Part shown: positions 33,314 through 40,993 of the stretch, piece by piece
Layout: each line of letters begins with the position of its first letter
How positions within the stretch are numbered: the stretch's first letter is position 1
Source of the DNA: Candidatus Gastranaerophilales bacterium
GTDB taxonomy: Bacteria; Cyanobacteriota; Vampirovibrionia; Gastranaerophilales; Gastranaerophilaceae
Assembly: GCA_944326475.1 (NCBI GenBank)
Contig: CALVEC010000019.1
Coordinates: 1-41,182 of the forward strand
DNA length: 41,182 bases
Direction of reading: 5' to 3'
Translations under genes and position numbers: made by a program
The notes under the pieces: model-generated
Told to the model about the DNA's origin: nothing
The model's input: only the letters and a program-made list of their open reading frames with translations
The model's database searches: none

Positions 33314-34003
33314 TATTAATATATTAAAGAGTTCACTGTCCATTTCTACGTTTTTCAGTACTTCATTTCTGTGAAAATCAAAATATTCACACCCATGCGC
33401 ATCTTTTTTCACAGATGAACGCAGTATTTTTGCAACATTTTCGTCAAAAGAACCGACTCTGCCTGCCCAGTACATTCCTTCTTTGAACATCTCGCTGTCA
33501 AAAGTTTCATAGGGCTGTCCCTTAAGCTTGCACAATTCACAAAGATTTGCAAGTTCCCGCGAGGAGAAATAACCTTTTCCGGGTACAAATTCTTTACGCA
33601 TCTCTTTTAAAAATTCAAAAATTCCCGTTGAAAAATCGTATCCCTTTTTGGTCAACATAAAAGTAGAACGATAGAGTCTGTTATCAGGTGTATTAGGAAT
33701 AGAAATGTATCCTTTTTTATACTTTTCTTTGTCAAGTTTCGACGTATCAATATCGTATTTCGGCACATCGGTCAGTGTATAATTTTCTAAATATTTTCTT
33801 TTTACAATAGGTTTTCTATATGCATAAACTGGAAGATCGTTTAAATCATATTCCCGGTAACGGCTGTCCGCTTTGTCTCTTGTTTTGTCAAAAAGCTCAT
33901 CATCTCTAAAGCAGTCCGGCGAATGTTCTTCTTGTTCCGGTTGAACTTTTTTGAAATTTATTCCGTGGTTTGTTAAATTTGTTATTTTATGAACAGATAC
34001 CAT
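33302..34003 (-). CDS. Hypothetical protein with N-terminal INFKKV motif
   Basis: This 233-residue protein is unrecognised. Near the N-terminus it reads NHGINFKKVQPEQ, another instance of the aromatic-Lys pattern in the orphan genes of this window. The centre is rich in Tyr, Asp, Lys and Pro (YREYDLNDLPVYAYRKP) and probably lacks regular structure, while the last 100 residues look like a folded helical domain. There is no signal peptide. A strong AAGGAG lies before the ATG. It is transcribed alone on the minus strand and converges on yrzB. Confidence 0.68.
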   Translation of the reverse strand: MVSVHKITNLTNHGINFKKVQPEQEEHSPDCFRDDELFDKTRDKADSRYREYDLNDLPVYAYRKPIVKRKYLENYTLTDVPKYDIDTSKLDKEKYKKGYISIPNTPDNRLYRSTFMLTKKGYDFSTGIFEFLKEMRKEFVPGKGYFSSRELANLCELCKLKGQPYETFDSEMFKEGMYWAGRVGSFDENVAKILRSSVKKDAHGCEYFDFHRNEVLKNVEMDSELFNILINQE

Positions 34004-34075
34004 GTTGCTTCTCCTTTATGTTAGCACCAAAAAGTAAAAATAATATTTTTTGCTATTTTGATGTAAAATGTAATT

Positions 34076-34237
34076 ATGGAATTTAAATATCTTAATAAAA
34101 ACAAGCTGAAAAAGAAAAAACCGCCGGAAATAAGTACAAAAAATATGGGTGTAAATATTGATAAAAATGAATACAGAGAAATTGTGCTTTCAAATTCTGC
34201 ACACCCTGAAGCAACGTACTTCGACAAATACAGATAA
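34076..34237 (+). CDS. Small hypothetical basic protein (53 residues)
   Basis: This short frame encodes 53 residues starting MEFKYLNKNKLKKKKPPEIS and ending HPEATYFDKYR. It is Lys-rich at the start and uses codons like its neighbours. No clear ribosome-binding site is seen, and the upstream AT-rich sequence could be a -10 region. It lies in the gap between two accepted genes and may be a real small gene or chance. Function is unknown. Confidence 0.45.
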   Translation: MEFKYLNKNKLKKKKPPEISTKNMGVNIDKNEYREIVLSNSAHPEATYFDKYR

Positions 34238-34286
34238 ATAACTCAGAATTTGTTTCTTGTGCTACAATAATCAAAAGGAGATTTAT

Positions 34287-34778
34287 ATGAAAAAGATTAT
34301 TCTGGCATTGTGTGTTATGGTATTGTTTGCAACTTGCGCATTTGCCTTCGGCGGAAAGCCATCTAAAGGCGAATTAAGAAAAGACCTTGAGGAACACTCT
34401 CTTGTTGTGTTTAAAAACGGTGAAAAATCCGTCTATAACGGTAAAGGCATCAGACCGCTCGTAGATTACCTTGAAACAGACGACCTTGAAGGTGCTTATG
34501 TTGCCGATAAAGTTATAGGCAAAGCTTCCGCACTTTTACTTGTATACGGAGGTGTAAAGGAAGTCTACACACCATTAATGTCTAAACCCGCCAAAAAGGT
34601 TTTTAAACGTAACCATATAAAATATAACGCTGATAAAGTGGTGGATGAAATAATCAATCGTGCCGGCACAGATATTTGTCCGATGGAAAAGAAAGTCAGA
34701 AATATAGACGACCCGAAAACCGCTTATGATATGTTCAAAGAAATGTTTGTAAACTTCACTCCCGCGACTTTTCAATAA
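34287..34778 (+). CDS. Secreted DUF1893-domain protein
   Basis: This 163-residue protein has a signal peptide (MKKIILALCVMVLFATCAFA, cleavage near 20) and a DUF1893 domain (about 28-145): SLVVFKNGEKSVYNGKGIRP, KVIGKASALLLVYGGVKEVY, then a C-terminal INRAGTDICPMEK. DUF1893 has a cytidine-deaminase-like fold with no proven activity, and cytosolic versions are common, so the exported form here is notable. The Cys in ATCAFA might instead be a weak lipobox. AAAAGGAG at 34273-34280 sets the start, 6 bases upstream; an earlier in-frame ATG at 34257 has none. The 3' end overlaps the convergent tatC by 23 bases. Confidence 0.8.
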   Translation: MKKIILALCVMVLFATCAFAFGGKPSKGELRKDLEEHSLVVFKNGEKSVYNGKGIRPLVDYLETDDLEGAYVADKVIGKASALLLVYGGVKEVYTPLMSKPAKKVFKRNHIKYNADKVVDEIINRAGTDICPMEKKVRNIDDPKTAYDMFKEMFVNFTPATFQ

Positions 34779-35490
34779 TGCCTGCGGCGAACAGTCCGAC
34801 CTCAAACAACAGCCACGTCGGAACCCCAAGCATTAGCTGACTCACTATATCAGGCGGCGTAAAAATTGCCGCAAGAATAAGTATAATAACTATTATATAA
34901 GGTCTTGCGTTTTTTAATGTGTCAACACTAACTAGTCCGAATTTTACACAAATCAGAACTGCAAGCGGAAATTGAAACATCAATCCAAACGCCAAAATCA
35001 TTGCAGCAGAAAGGTTTATAAAATTCTCAAGTCCCAGAGTCGGTTGAAGCTGTGCAGTTGAAAAAGCAGCAGAAAAATTCATAATTAAAGGCAGTATTAA
35101 AAATATACAAAAAGCACTCCCGGCAACAAATAAGATTGTAGCAAGCGATATGAGCCAGCCTAAAAATTTACGCTCGTTATCATAAAGTGCCGGCAGCACA
35201 AACTTCCTCACCTCATACACAATATACGGAAATGCAATTACAAAACCGAGAACCAAACCCGTTTTCAACTGAATTACAAAAACCTCCATAGGAGAAAAGT
35301 AATGCAGTTTGCCGATACTTTCCGGTATGGTATGTTTTATTAAAAAGTCAATACACCGGGGTGCAATATAAAATCCGGGTATCGAGAATAATGCAACCGC
35401 AGACAAAGAATGTATCAACATACTCCGCAGCGCTTCTAAATGTTCAATAAAAGTCTGGTCTTTATTATTGGGCGACTGTTGTTGAGTCAT
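34756..35490 (-). CDS. tatC: Sec-independent protein translocase TatC
   Basis: This 244-residue inner-membrane protein binds twin-arginine signal peptides and forms the Tat receptor. After a short N-terminus comes the family block [16 protein letters not shown], then six transmembrane helices, with [17 protein letters not shown] and the conserved Glu loops between them. The last helices include [21 protein letters not shown] longer frame runs to 35550, but the ATG at 35490, preceded by GGAAG within tatA, gives the usual length, so the start lies inside tatA by 26 bases. It ends a run of genes that encode twin-arginine proteins. Confidence 0.94.
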   Translation of the reverse strand: MTQQQSPNNKDQTFIEHLEALRSMLIHSLSAVALFSIPGFYIAPRCIDFLIKHTIPESIGKLHYFSPMEVFVIQLKTGLVLGFVIAFPYIVYEVRKFVLPALYDNERKFLGWLISLATILFVAGSAFCIFLILPLIMNFSAAFSTAQLQPTLGLENFINLSAAMILAFGLMFQFPLAVLICVKFGLVSVDTLKNARPYIIVIILILAAIFTPPDIVSQLMLGVPTWLLFEVGLFAAGIIEKSRE

Positions 35491-35689
35491 CTTTTTTTGC
35501 TTCCGCTTCTGCTGCTTTTTGCGCACTCTCTGAAAGTTCTTGAGCTTCACGTTTCAGCGTTTCTTTTGCATTTTTAAATTCATAAGCAGCTTTGCCCATT
35601 GCTTTAGCCAGCTCAGGTATTCGTTTTGAGCCGAAAAGAAGCAGCACAACAACTAATATTAAAAGTATTTCTGTAAAACCTATAGACAT
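35465..35689 (-). CDS. tatA: Sec-independent protein translocase TatA
   Basis: This 74-residue protein has one short N-terminal transmembrane helix (about 5-20), the [16 protein letters not shown] hinge and amphipathic helix, and a charged, Ala/Lys/Glu-rich tail. TatA oligomers open the pore for folded substrates. No TatB is seen nearby, so this looks like a minimal TatAC system. AAAGGAG lies before the ATG at 35689; the frame extends to 35707, but that ATG lacks a site. It overlaps tatC and follows the polyferredoxin gene after 37 bases. Confidence 0.92.
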   Translation of the reverse strand: MSIGFTEILLILVVVLLLFGSKRIPELAKAMGKAAYEFKNAKETLKREAQELSESAQKAAEAEAKKDDSTTVAQ

Positions 35690-35726
35690 TTTCTCTCCTT
35701 TATACAATTAAAATTTATAATACATA

Positions 35727-37046
35727 TTATATCTGACTTTGTTCATTTATGGAAATAATTTCTATTGCACCTGCCTGACAAATATTTTCACAAGCTCCGC
35801 AGCCTATACATTTTGCGGCTTTGTAAACCGGAGTTTTTCCGGGTTTGTGTTCAAATGCCTCTTTCGGACAAATATGTGCACAAAGCCCGCATTTTGTGCA
35901 TTTTTCATAATCCAGCATAACAAGTCCAATCCTGCAATTCTGCTTTTCTTTAAGTGTCATCTTTTTTATTGCGCCGGTCGGGCAAACATCTGAACAATTT
36001 TTGCAGTCATACTCGCATTTTCCGCTGCTGTAATCAATATGCACGGTGTCATACTCTGCATCCGGCTTTTTAAGAATTTTTCCTTTGCAATGTTCAACGC
36101 AAAGTCCGCAATTTGTACAGCTCATTGCGAAACGTTCGGGTGAACCGGCACCCGGGGGACAGATAGGACGCTTTTTAAATGTTTCAACAATTGCCCCTGC
36201 AACTTCTTTTCCTTTTGCAAAAACAGCAATTGCGGCAGCAGCAATTATTCCTGTTGCAATAAAATTACGCCTTGACGGAATAAATTCGATTTTTTCTTCT
36301 TTTTGCCCAAAAAGTATTCCTCCGCCCGGACACTTTGCAATACAGCGCATACAGCGTATGCAACGCTCATTATCAAGAGACTTGGCTTGTGAATCAATAG
36401 CTCCGGTCGGGCATTCCTTTTCGCATTGACCGCAGCCTTTGCATATTCCATCTGAAATATAGAGTTTGTACGGACTGAATTTTGAACATACTCCCAAAAT
36501 AGTTCCGACAGGACATATTGTTGTACAAAATATTCTGTTTTTCCATAAAACAAGCGCCCCAATAATTATTAAAGGCAAAAATGTCCAAAAAGACGCTGAT
36601 TTTATATTCAAAAATCCGGTTAAAATATTTCCGAAGTTTGAATAAGGATCTACAAACCTTAACACTGCAGTAGTTCCCGCAAGCATCAAAGCAATAACTA
36701 CAGCTAAAACAAAATACCTTACATAATGTAAATTTTTTGTTTTGCCTGATTTTCTTCTTGCGAGAGCGCCTATAATGTCTTGCAAAATACCGAAAGGGCA
36801 CACAACCGAGCAGTAAAAGCGTCCGAACAAAAACGCCGCAAGCATATTCACAATAACAATTAACAGTGTTACTATGGAAAAATTCATTATCAGCTTTGCA
36901 CAGGCGGCGCCAAAGTTAAGCTGCAGCACATAAGCAAGCGGCTTGCAAAAAGGTGTAAAAGCCAGCACCGTCACGGTAAACATCACAAAAGCAATGCTCA
37001 ATCTGATGATATAAGGTTTTTTGTTCCCTCTGAATTTTTTAAACAT
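35727..37046 (-). CDS. NapH-NapG-like fused membrane polyferredoxin with internal Tat motif
   Basis: This 439-residue iron-sulfur protein has two halves. The NapH-like half (1-250) has membrane helices, two CxxxCP loops (79-84, 174-179), and 4Fe-4S sites at Cys202/205/208/212 and Cys229/232/235/239. It is followed by SRRNFIATG (258-266), a twin-arginine motif, and a hydrophobic helix to about 280. The NapG-like half (292-439) starts RPICPPGAGSPERF and holds four more clusters at Cys310-320, 344-355, 383-393 and 413-423. In nitrate reduction NapH and NapG pass quinol electrons to the periplasm. Here no nitrate reductase is near, so the electrons probably reach the adjacent iron-sulfur aldo/keto reductases. 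Its start overlaps the preceding stop (TAATG). Confidence 0.85.
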   Translation of the reverse strand: MFKKFRGNKKPYIIRLSIAFVMFTVTVLAFTPFCKPLAYVLQLNFGAACAKLIMNFSIVTLLIVIVNMLAAFLFGRFYCSVVCPFGILQDIIGALARRKSGKTKNLHYVRYFVLAVVIALMLAGTTAVLRFVDPYSNFGNILTGFLNIKSASFWTFLPLIIIGALVLWKNRIFCTTICPVGTILGVCSKFSPYKLYISDGICKGCGQCEKECPTGAIDSQAKSLDNERCIRCMRCIAKCPGGGILFGQKEEKIEFIPSRRNFIATGIIAAAAIAVFAKGKEVAGAIVETFKKRPICPPGAGSPERFAMSCTNCGLCVEHCKGKILKKPDAEYDTVHIDYSSGKCEYDCKNCSDVCPTGAIKKMTLKEKQNCRIGLVMLDYEKCTKCGLCAHICPKEAFEHKPGKTPVYKAAKCIGCGACENICQAGAIEIISINEQSQI

Positions 37047-38284
37047 TATGCACCCGCAAGTCTTTTATATTCTTTATCTACTTTTTCTAATAGAGTTGGG
37101 ATATCAAGTTGTTGAGGGCATTTAGCTTTGCATAGTCCGCATTTTATACACTTATCAGCACGTTCTGACTCTCTTAATGCGCCATAATGGCTGATGAAGC
37201 CGACTTCTCCCATGCCTGTTGTATCCTGTTTATACTGATTGTACAGAGAAAATATGCTTGCAATATCGACTCCGACCGGACATTCACAGTATCTGCAGCC
37301 GGTGCAGCCGATTGTCTGGTTTTTAAGGTGTGCTGCAAGCGCCTCGTCATAAACTTTTTGTTCTTCTTCTGAGAGCGGTTTTAGATTTTTAAATGTTTTA
37401 ATATTGTCATCAAGGTGCTCGGGTTCAGTCATGCCGCTAAGCATTGTAAAAATACCGTCTAAACCCGCAAGCCATCTGAACGCCCAGGCTGCAGGCGATA
37501 TATCCGGATTGTAGTCTTTGAGAATTTTGACTGCTTCCGGGTTCAGATTTGCAAGAGCACCGCCTCTTAACGGCTCCATAACAACAATCGGAAGTTTTGC
37601 TTTTCTTGCTATGTTATACTGTTCTTCACCGCGGCATGTCTTCCAGTCTATTCTGTTAATCTGAAGCTGAACAAACTCCCACTTATCATAATAGTCAATA
37701 ATTTCCTGCAAGAGCTCCGGCGTATCGTGGTGTGAAAAACCGAGATATTTAATTTTTCCTTCTTTTTTCATTTTTTCTAAAAAAGGAATTACATTGAATT
37801 TTTTTGTATTTTCCCAGTTATGCTTATTCAGACAGTGCACCAGATAAAAGTCAAAATGGTCTGTTTGACAGCGCTCAAGCTGCTCATTAAAAATCCGCTC
37901 AACATCTTCTTCTTTTTCAAGCATCATGACAGGCATTTTTGTCGTAAAATTAAACGAATCTCTGTCATACTTCTTGAGAGCGTCCCCCATAGCCTTTTCG
38001 CTCTTTCCGTTCATGTACATATATGCTGTATCAAAATAGTTTATTCCCGCATTGATAGCTGTTTCAACCATTTTTTTATTAAGCGCATCGTCGATATTTC
38101 CATTTGCATCGGTTGGTAGCCTCATTGCCCCAAAACCAAGCTTTGAAACGTTAATGTTTTTGAATTTGGAAACAGCAACCCCGCCGGTCACAGCAGGCGC
38201 CTCTGATTTTAAAGTGCAGCCGCTCAACAAAACTGCGCTGCCGGCAGCTAAAATAGAATTTTTTATAAACTCTCGTCTGTTCAT
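37046..38284 (-). CDS. Tat-exported aldo/keto reductase lipoprotein with ferredoxin tail (copy 1)
   Basis: This 412-residue protein begins MNRREFIKNSILAAGSAVLL with the twin-arginine motif at 3-4 and a lipobox SGC at Cys23. The aldo/keto reductase barrel follows, with the catalytic tetrad Asp85, Tyr90, Lys116 and His150. The C-terminal domain has two 4Fe-4S-type Cys clusters, CTGCRYCECP (about 333-342) and CIKCGLCKAKCP (about 379-390). This type of enzyme uses NAD(P)H in the cytosol; outside the membrane electrons would have to come through the iron-sulfur clusters. It shares a TAATG overlap with the polyferredoxin gene and lies 80 bases after its paralogue, all on the minus strand. The substrate is unknown. 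Confidence 0.88.
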   Translation of the reverse strand: MNRREFIKNSILAAGSAVLLSGCTLKSEAPAVTGGVAVSKFKNINVSKLGFGAMRLPTDANGNIDDALNKKMVETAINAGINYFDTAYMYMNGKSEKAMGDALKKYDRDSFNFTTKMPVMMLEKEEDVERIFNEQLERCQTDHFDFYLVHCLNKHNWENTKKFNVIPFLEKMKKEGKIKYLGFSHHDTPELLQEIIDYYDKWEFVQLQINRIDWKTCRGEEQYNIARKAKLPIVVMEPLRGGALANLNPEAVKILKDYNPDISPAAWAFRWLAGLDGIFTMLSGMTEPEHLDDNIKTFKNLKPLSEEEQKVYDEALAAHLKNQTIGCTGCRYCECPVGVDIASIFSLYNQYKQDTTGMGEVGFISHYGALRESERADKCIKCGLCKAKCPQQLDIPTLLEKVDKEYKRLAGA

Positions 38285-38364
38285 TTTTTCACTCTAACTT
38301 TAATTAAGTACCCTTACACTAACATGCTATCACTTGATACTTACTCTAAGTCAAGTAGTTTGTA

Positions 38365-39594
38365 TTACATTCCTTTGAGGGTCTTGTATTTTTTATCTAT
38401 TTTTGCAAGTAATGAGGGAATATCTAGCTCTTGCGGACATTTGGTTTTGCAAAGTCCGCATTTTACACATTTATCCGCGCGTTCGGATTCTTTTAATTTT
38501 TCATAATTATATACAAATTGCTTTCCGCCATAAAAATTATTTACTGCAAATATTTCAGGAATATTTACGCCAATTGGGCATTCGCAATATTTACAGCCTG
38601 TACATCCAAGAGAAACTGTTTTCAAATATGTATTTATTGCTTTTGTATAAATCTTGTCTTCTTCATCTGAAAGCGGTTTGAAATTTTTAAAAGTTTTTAT
38701 ATTATCTTCTAAATGTTCCGGCACTTTCATCCCGCTCAGTATGGTCATAATACCATCTAAACCGGCAAGCCATCTGAATGACCAGGATGCAATACTTGCA
38801 TTAGGATTGTAATCTTTAAGAATTTTGGCGGATTCTTCATTTAGCATGCCAAGAACACCGCCTCTCAACGGTTCCATGACAACAATCGGAAGTTTAGATT
38901 CTCGTGCAATTTTATATAATTTATCAGCTTTATTTCTTTCCCAATCCAATTTATTTAGCTGTAATTGTACAAAATCCCAAGAATCAGTACAGCTAACAAC
39001 CTCCTTAAGAAGTTCGTCATTTCCATGGTGAGAAACCCCAAGATATTTAATTTTCCCCTCTTTTTTCATTTTCTCTAAAAAAGGAATTATATTATGCTTG
39101 CGCGCATGTTCCCAATTCGTTTTTCGTACTGCATGAAGCAGATAGAAATCAAAATAATCAACCTTACATCGTTCCAGTTGTTCATTAAAAATCCGATACA
39201 AATCATCTTCTTTTTTTACAGATAGAATAGGCATTTTTGTCGCGAGATTAAATGAATCGCGTTTGTACTTTTTTAAAGCTTTGCCCATTGCCTTCTCGCT
39301 TTTTCCGTCTATATAGACGTATGCGGTATCAAAATAATTAACACCTGCTTTAATAGCTGTATCAACCATTTTTTGGTTAAGCACATCGTCAACCTCTCCG
39401 TCCTTTTTTAACGGTAATCTCAATCCCCCAAAGCCAAGTTTTGATATTGAGAGGTTGTTAAATTTATAGCAATCAATACCCCCTTTTTTTACATCTATAG
39501 AGCCGCCCGACAAGGGGGTCAATGAGCATCCGCTTAGAAAAACCGCACCTGACGCAGCCAGCAGAGAATTTTTTATAAATTCACGTCTATCCAT
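38365..39594 (-). CDS. Tat-exported aldo/keto reductase lipoprotein with ferredoxin tail (copy 2)
   Basis: This 409-residue paralogue of the next gene shares its whole plan. MDRREFIKNSLLAASGAVFL has the twin-arginine pair at 3-4 and a lipobox SGC (Cys23), the barrel has Asp/Tyr/Lys/His catalytic residues (FDTAYVYIDGKSEK, TKMP, LLHAV), and the C-terminal clusters are CTGCKYCECP and CVKCGLCKTKCP. The two proteins are clearly similar over the full length but differ throughout, so the duplication is old. AAAGGA precedes the ATG. It is the first gene of the run that goes on to tatA and tatC. Different substrates for the two copies are likely but not shown. Confidence 0.88.
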   Translation of the reverse strand: MDRREFIKNSLLAASGAVFLSGCSLTPLSGGSIDVKKGGIDCYKFNNLSISKLGFGGLRLPLKKDGEVDDVLNQKMVDTAIKAGVNYFDTAYVYIDGKSEKAMGKALKKYKRDSFNLATKMPILSVKKEDDLYRIFNEQLERCKVDYFDFYLLHAVRKTNWEHARKHNIIPFLEKMKKEGKIKYLGVSHHGNDELLKEVVSCTDSWDFVQLQLNKLDWERNKADKLYKIARESKLPIVVMEPLRGGVLGMLNEESAKILKDYNPNASIASWSFRWLAGLDGIMTILSGMKVPEHLEDNIKTFKNFKPLSDEEDKIYTKAINTYLKTVSLGCTGCKYCECPIGVNIPEIFAVNNFYGGKQFVYNYEKLKESERADKCVKCGLCKTKCPQELDIPSLLAKIDKKYKTLKGM

Positions 39595-39780
39595 ACTATC
39601 CTTTCTGTTTTTAGTATTTTTATGTCTAATATTATCTTTTTAACCTGCAAATTTGGCAAGTAATTAAAAAAATTTTATATTTGATAAATATTTTTCAAAT
39701 CCGGTGCTTGATTTTAAAAATTGTCTATGGTAATTTTATAAATGCAAAAGCAAGGGGCTGTTATAGGGCTGTTGGTTTTG
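39595..39780. other. AT-rich gap upstream of the Tat run
   Basis: No gene is seen. GGGCTGTT occurs twice within 12 bases near 39757-39775, echoing the GGGCTGCT start of the tRNA copy. The promoter for the minus-strand Tat run should lie in this gap but cannot be fixed. Confidence 0.4.
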
Positions 39781-39884
39781 TAATGAAAAGAGAATAGCAA
39801 TGTGATGGGCTGCTAGCTCAGGTGCCCCAGGAAGCGGAGCTTCCGAAGTTAGATTATGCGCACGGTGCGCTCTAACAACCTGAG
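39781..39884. repeat. Scrambled partial copy of the tRNA-Ile region
   Basis: The segment 39781-39824 repeats the leader and first 18 bases of the tRNA-Ile gene (GGGCTGCTAGCTCAGGTG at 39807-39824, identical to 39911-39928). After a 39-base insert with hairpins GGAAGC/GCTTCC and GTTAGA/TCTAAC, the sequence at 39864-39884 is an inverted copy of the tRNA D-arm region (20 of 21 match 39921-39941). It cannot make a functional tRNA. It looks like a product of template switching or element insertion. Confidence 0.75.
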
Positions 39885-39910
39885 TTAATGAAAAAAGAAT
39901 AAAAAGAAAT

Positions 39911-39987
<77 letters not shown>

Positions 39988-39994
39988 TTTAATC

Positions 39995-40021
39995 AAGAGG
40001 CTTGTTTAAAGCCTCTTTTTT
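39995..40021 (+). terminator. Terminator after tRNA-Ile
   Basis: AAGAGGCTT (39995-40003) pairs with AAGCCTCTT (40009-40017), then a run of T. Confidence 0.88.
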
Positions 40022-40146
40022 AGTACAAAAATTGGGGATAAGAGTAATTAATATGTTTCTGGGACATTGAGACGGAGAAAATTTAATAAAATATCAAACA
40101 GACAGCACGATTGAGGCTGTTTTTTAGTATTGAGATGTATGGGACA

Positions 40147-40277
40147 TTTTTTGCACTCAACTACTCATTTTTTGCACTCTTTTGCACTAATTTTCTGTCA
40201 CCCTGAATTTATTTCAGGGTCTATCCTACTCACAAAGCCTATTTTAGCCCAGTGCAAGAAAGTGCAAAAAAGTGCAA
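40147..40277. repeat. Palindromic repeat element flanked by inverted TTTGCAC/GTGCAAA words
   Basis: Three copies of TTTTGCAC-type words (40147-40187) face three AGTGCAA words (40251-40277) in inverted order around a central palindrome CCCTGAATTTATTTCAGGG (40201-40219). The centre matches the widespread intergenic palindrome whose chance translation reads CHPEFISGS. A 63-codon frame through it is therefore rejected as a gene. The whole can fold into a long hairpin and looks like a REP- or MITE-like element. Confidence 0.65.
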
Positions 40278-40332
40278 TTTTATTTTTACTTGCAATTTTA
40301 GATACCCTAAATTATCAATAAGATTTGGATAT

Positions 40333-40638
40333 TTACGCAATTTCTAATTCATAACCTAATTCATGGAATATTTTTACAATGGTTGAAAATTTAGGTTCCT
40401 TTTCATTTTTAAATAAACTGTATAAATGAGTTCTGGACATTCCAATTTTCTTTGCAAAACCTGAAATTGAATTTCTTGATTTGATGGCAATTTCTAATGC
40501 ACGATAAAAAGAATTAAAATCACCATCTTCAATATAATCTTTTAAACTTGCATTTAGATATAATTTAATATCTTCATCAGTTTTTAAGTCGTTAACTATA
40601 TAATTTTCTAAATCTATTGTATGTTTTAATTCTTTCAT
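40333..40638 (-). CDS. higA: HigA-like antitoxin (HTH, addiction module antidote)
   Basis: This 101-residue protein is a helix-turn-helix antitoxin of the putative addiction-module antidote family. The N-terminal part (KLYLNASLKDYIEDGDFNSF) is typical, followed by the DNA-binding SGFAKKIGMSRTHLYSLFKN and PKFSTIVKIFHELGYEL. It should repress its own promoter and bind the toxin. GGAG nine bases upstream favours the ATG at 40638, which overlaps the toxin stop (ATGA); an ATG at 40653 has no clear site. The toxin-first order is the HigBA arrangement. Confidence 0.88.
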   Translation of the reverse strand: MKELKHTIDLENYIVNDLKTDEDIKLYLNASLKDYIEDGDFNSFYRALEIAIKSRNSISGFAKKIGMSRTHLYSLFKNEKEPKFSTIVKIFHELGYELEIA

Positions 40639-40958
40639 TGTAAGTTTCTCCATTCTTGAAGTATACTTTTTGCTTTTAGGATATCTTTACTTTGTGTTGA
40701 TTTATCGCCACCATTAATAAGTAAAACTATTATATTATCTATTTCAGTATAATAAATCCGATATCCGGACCCAAACTTAAATCTTAATTCAGATATTTCA
40801 TTGTCTATTTTCTTATGGTCTCCAAAATTATTTTCCAATAATCTTGTTAACCTGCTTTGTATCCTTATTTTTGTATTTTTATCAAGCGAATTCATCCATT
40901 CTATAAATGGAGCTTTGTTATTTGCTAATTGGGCAATTTTTACAACTCGCTTATTCAT
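40635..40958 (-). CDS. higB: HigB-like toxin (RelE/ParE superfamily, Gp49-like)
   Basis: This 107-residue protein is the toxin of the HigBA-type pair. The family blocks are APFIEWMNSLDKNTKIRIQS, then FGDHKKIDNEISELRFKFGS, then GYRIYYTEIDNIIVLLINGG ending with GDKSTQSKDILKAKSI. Members are ribosome-dependent mRNA endonucleases. The frame opens with a GTG at 40985, but the sequence between the two starts overlaps the promoter, so the ATG at 40958 is preferred. No Shine-Dalgarno site is present before it, and the predicted transcription start falls at or next to the ATG. Confidence 0.87.
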   Translation of the reverse strand: MNKRVVKIAQLANNKAPFIEWMNSLDKNTKIRIQSRLTRLLENNFGDHKKIDNEISELRFKFGSGYRIYYTEIDNIIVLLINGGDKSTQSKDILKAKSILQEWRNLQ

Positions 40959-40964
40959 ATTTAT

Positions 40965-40993
40965 AGTGTAAACTATAGCAGACACTTTGTCAA
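40965..40993 (-). promoter_or_regulatory. Promoter of the higBA pair
   Basis: On the minus strand a consensus TTGACA (40988-40993) and TACACT (40965-40970) are separated by 17 bases. Initiation 6-7 bases further falls near 40958, the toxin ATG, which suggests a leaderless mRNA. Confidence 0.6.

Noticed and set aside
40147-40277. CRISPR array
   Set aside because: The repeated words are 7-10 bases, unevenly spaced and inverted across the centre, and no cas gene is present.
40130-40321. 63-codon frame containing CHPEFISGS
   Set aside because: This peptide string is the known by-product of an intergenic palindrome, and the frame has no ribosome-binding site.
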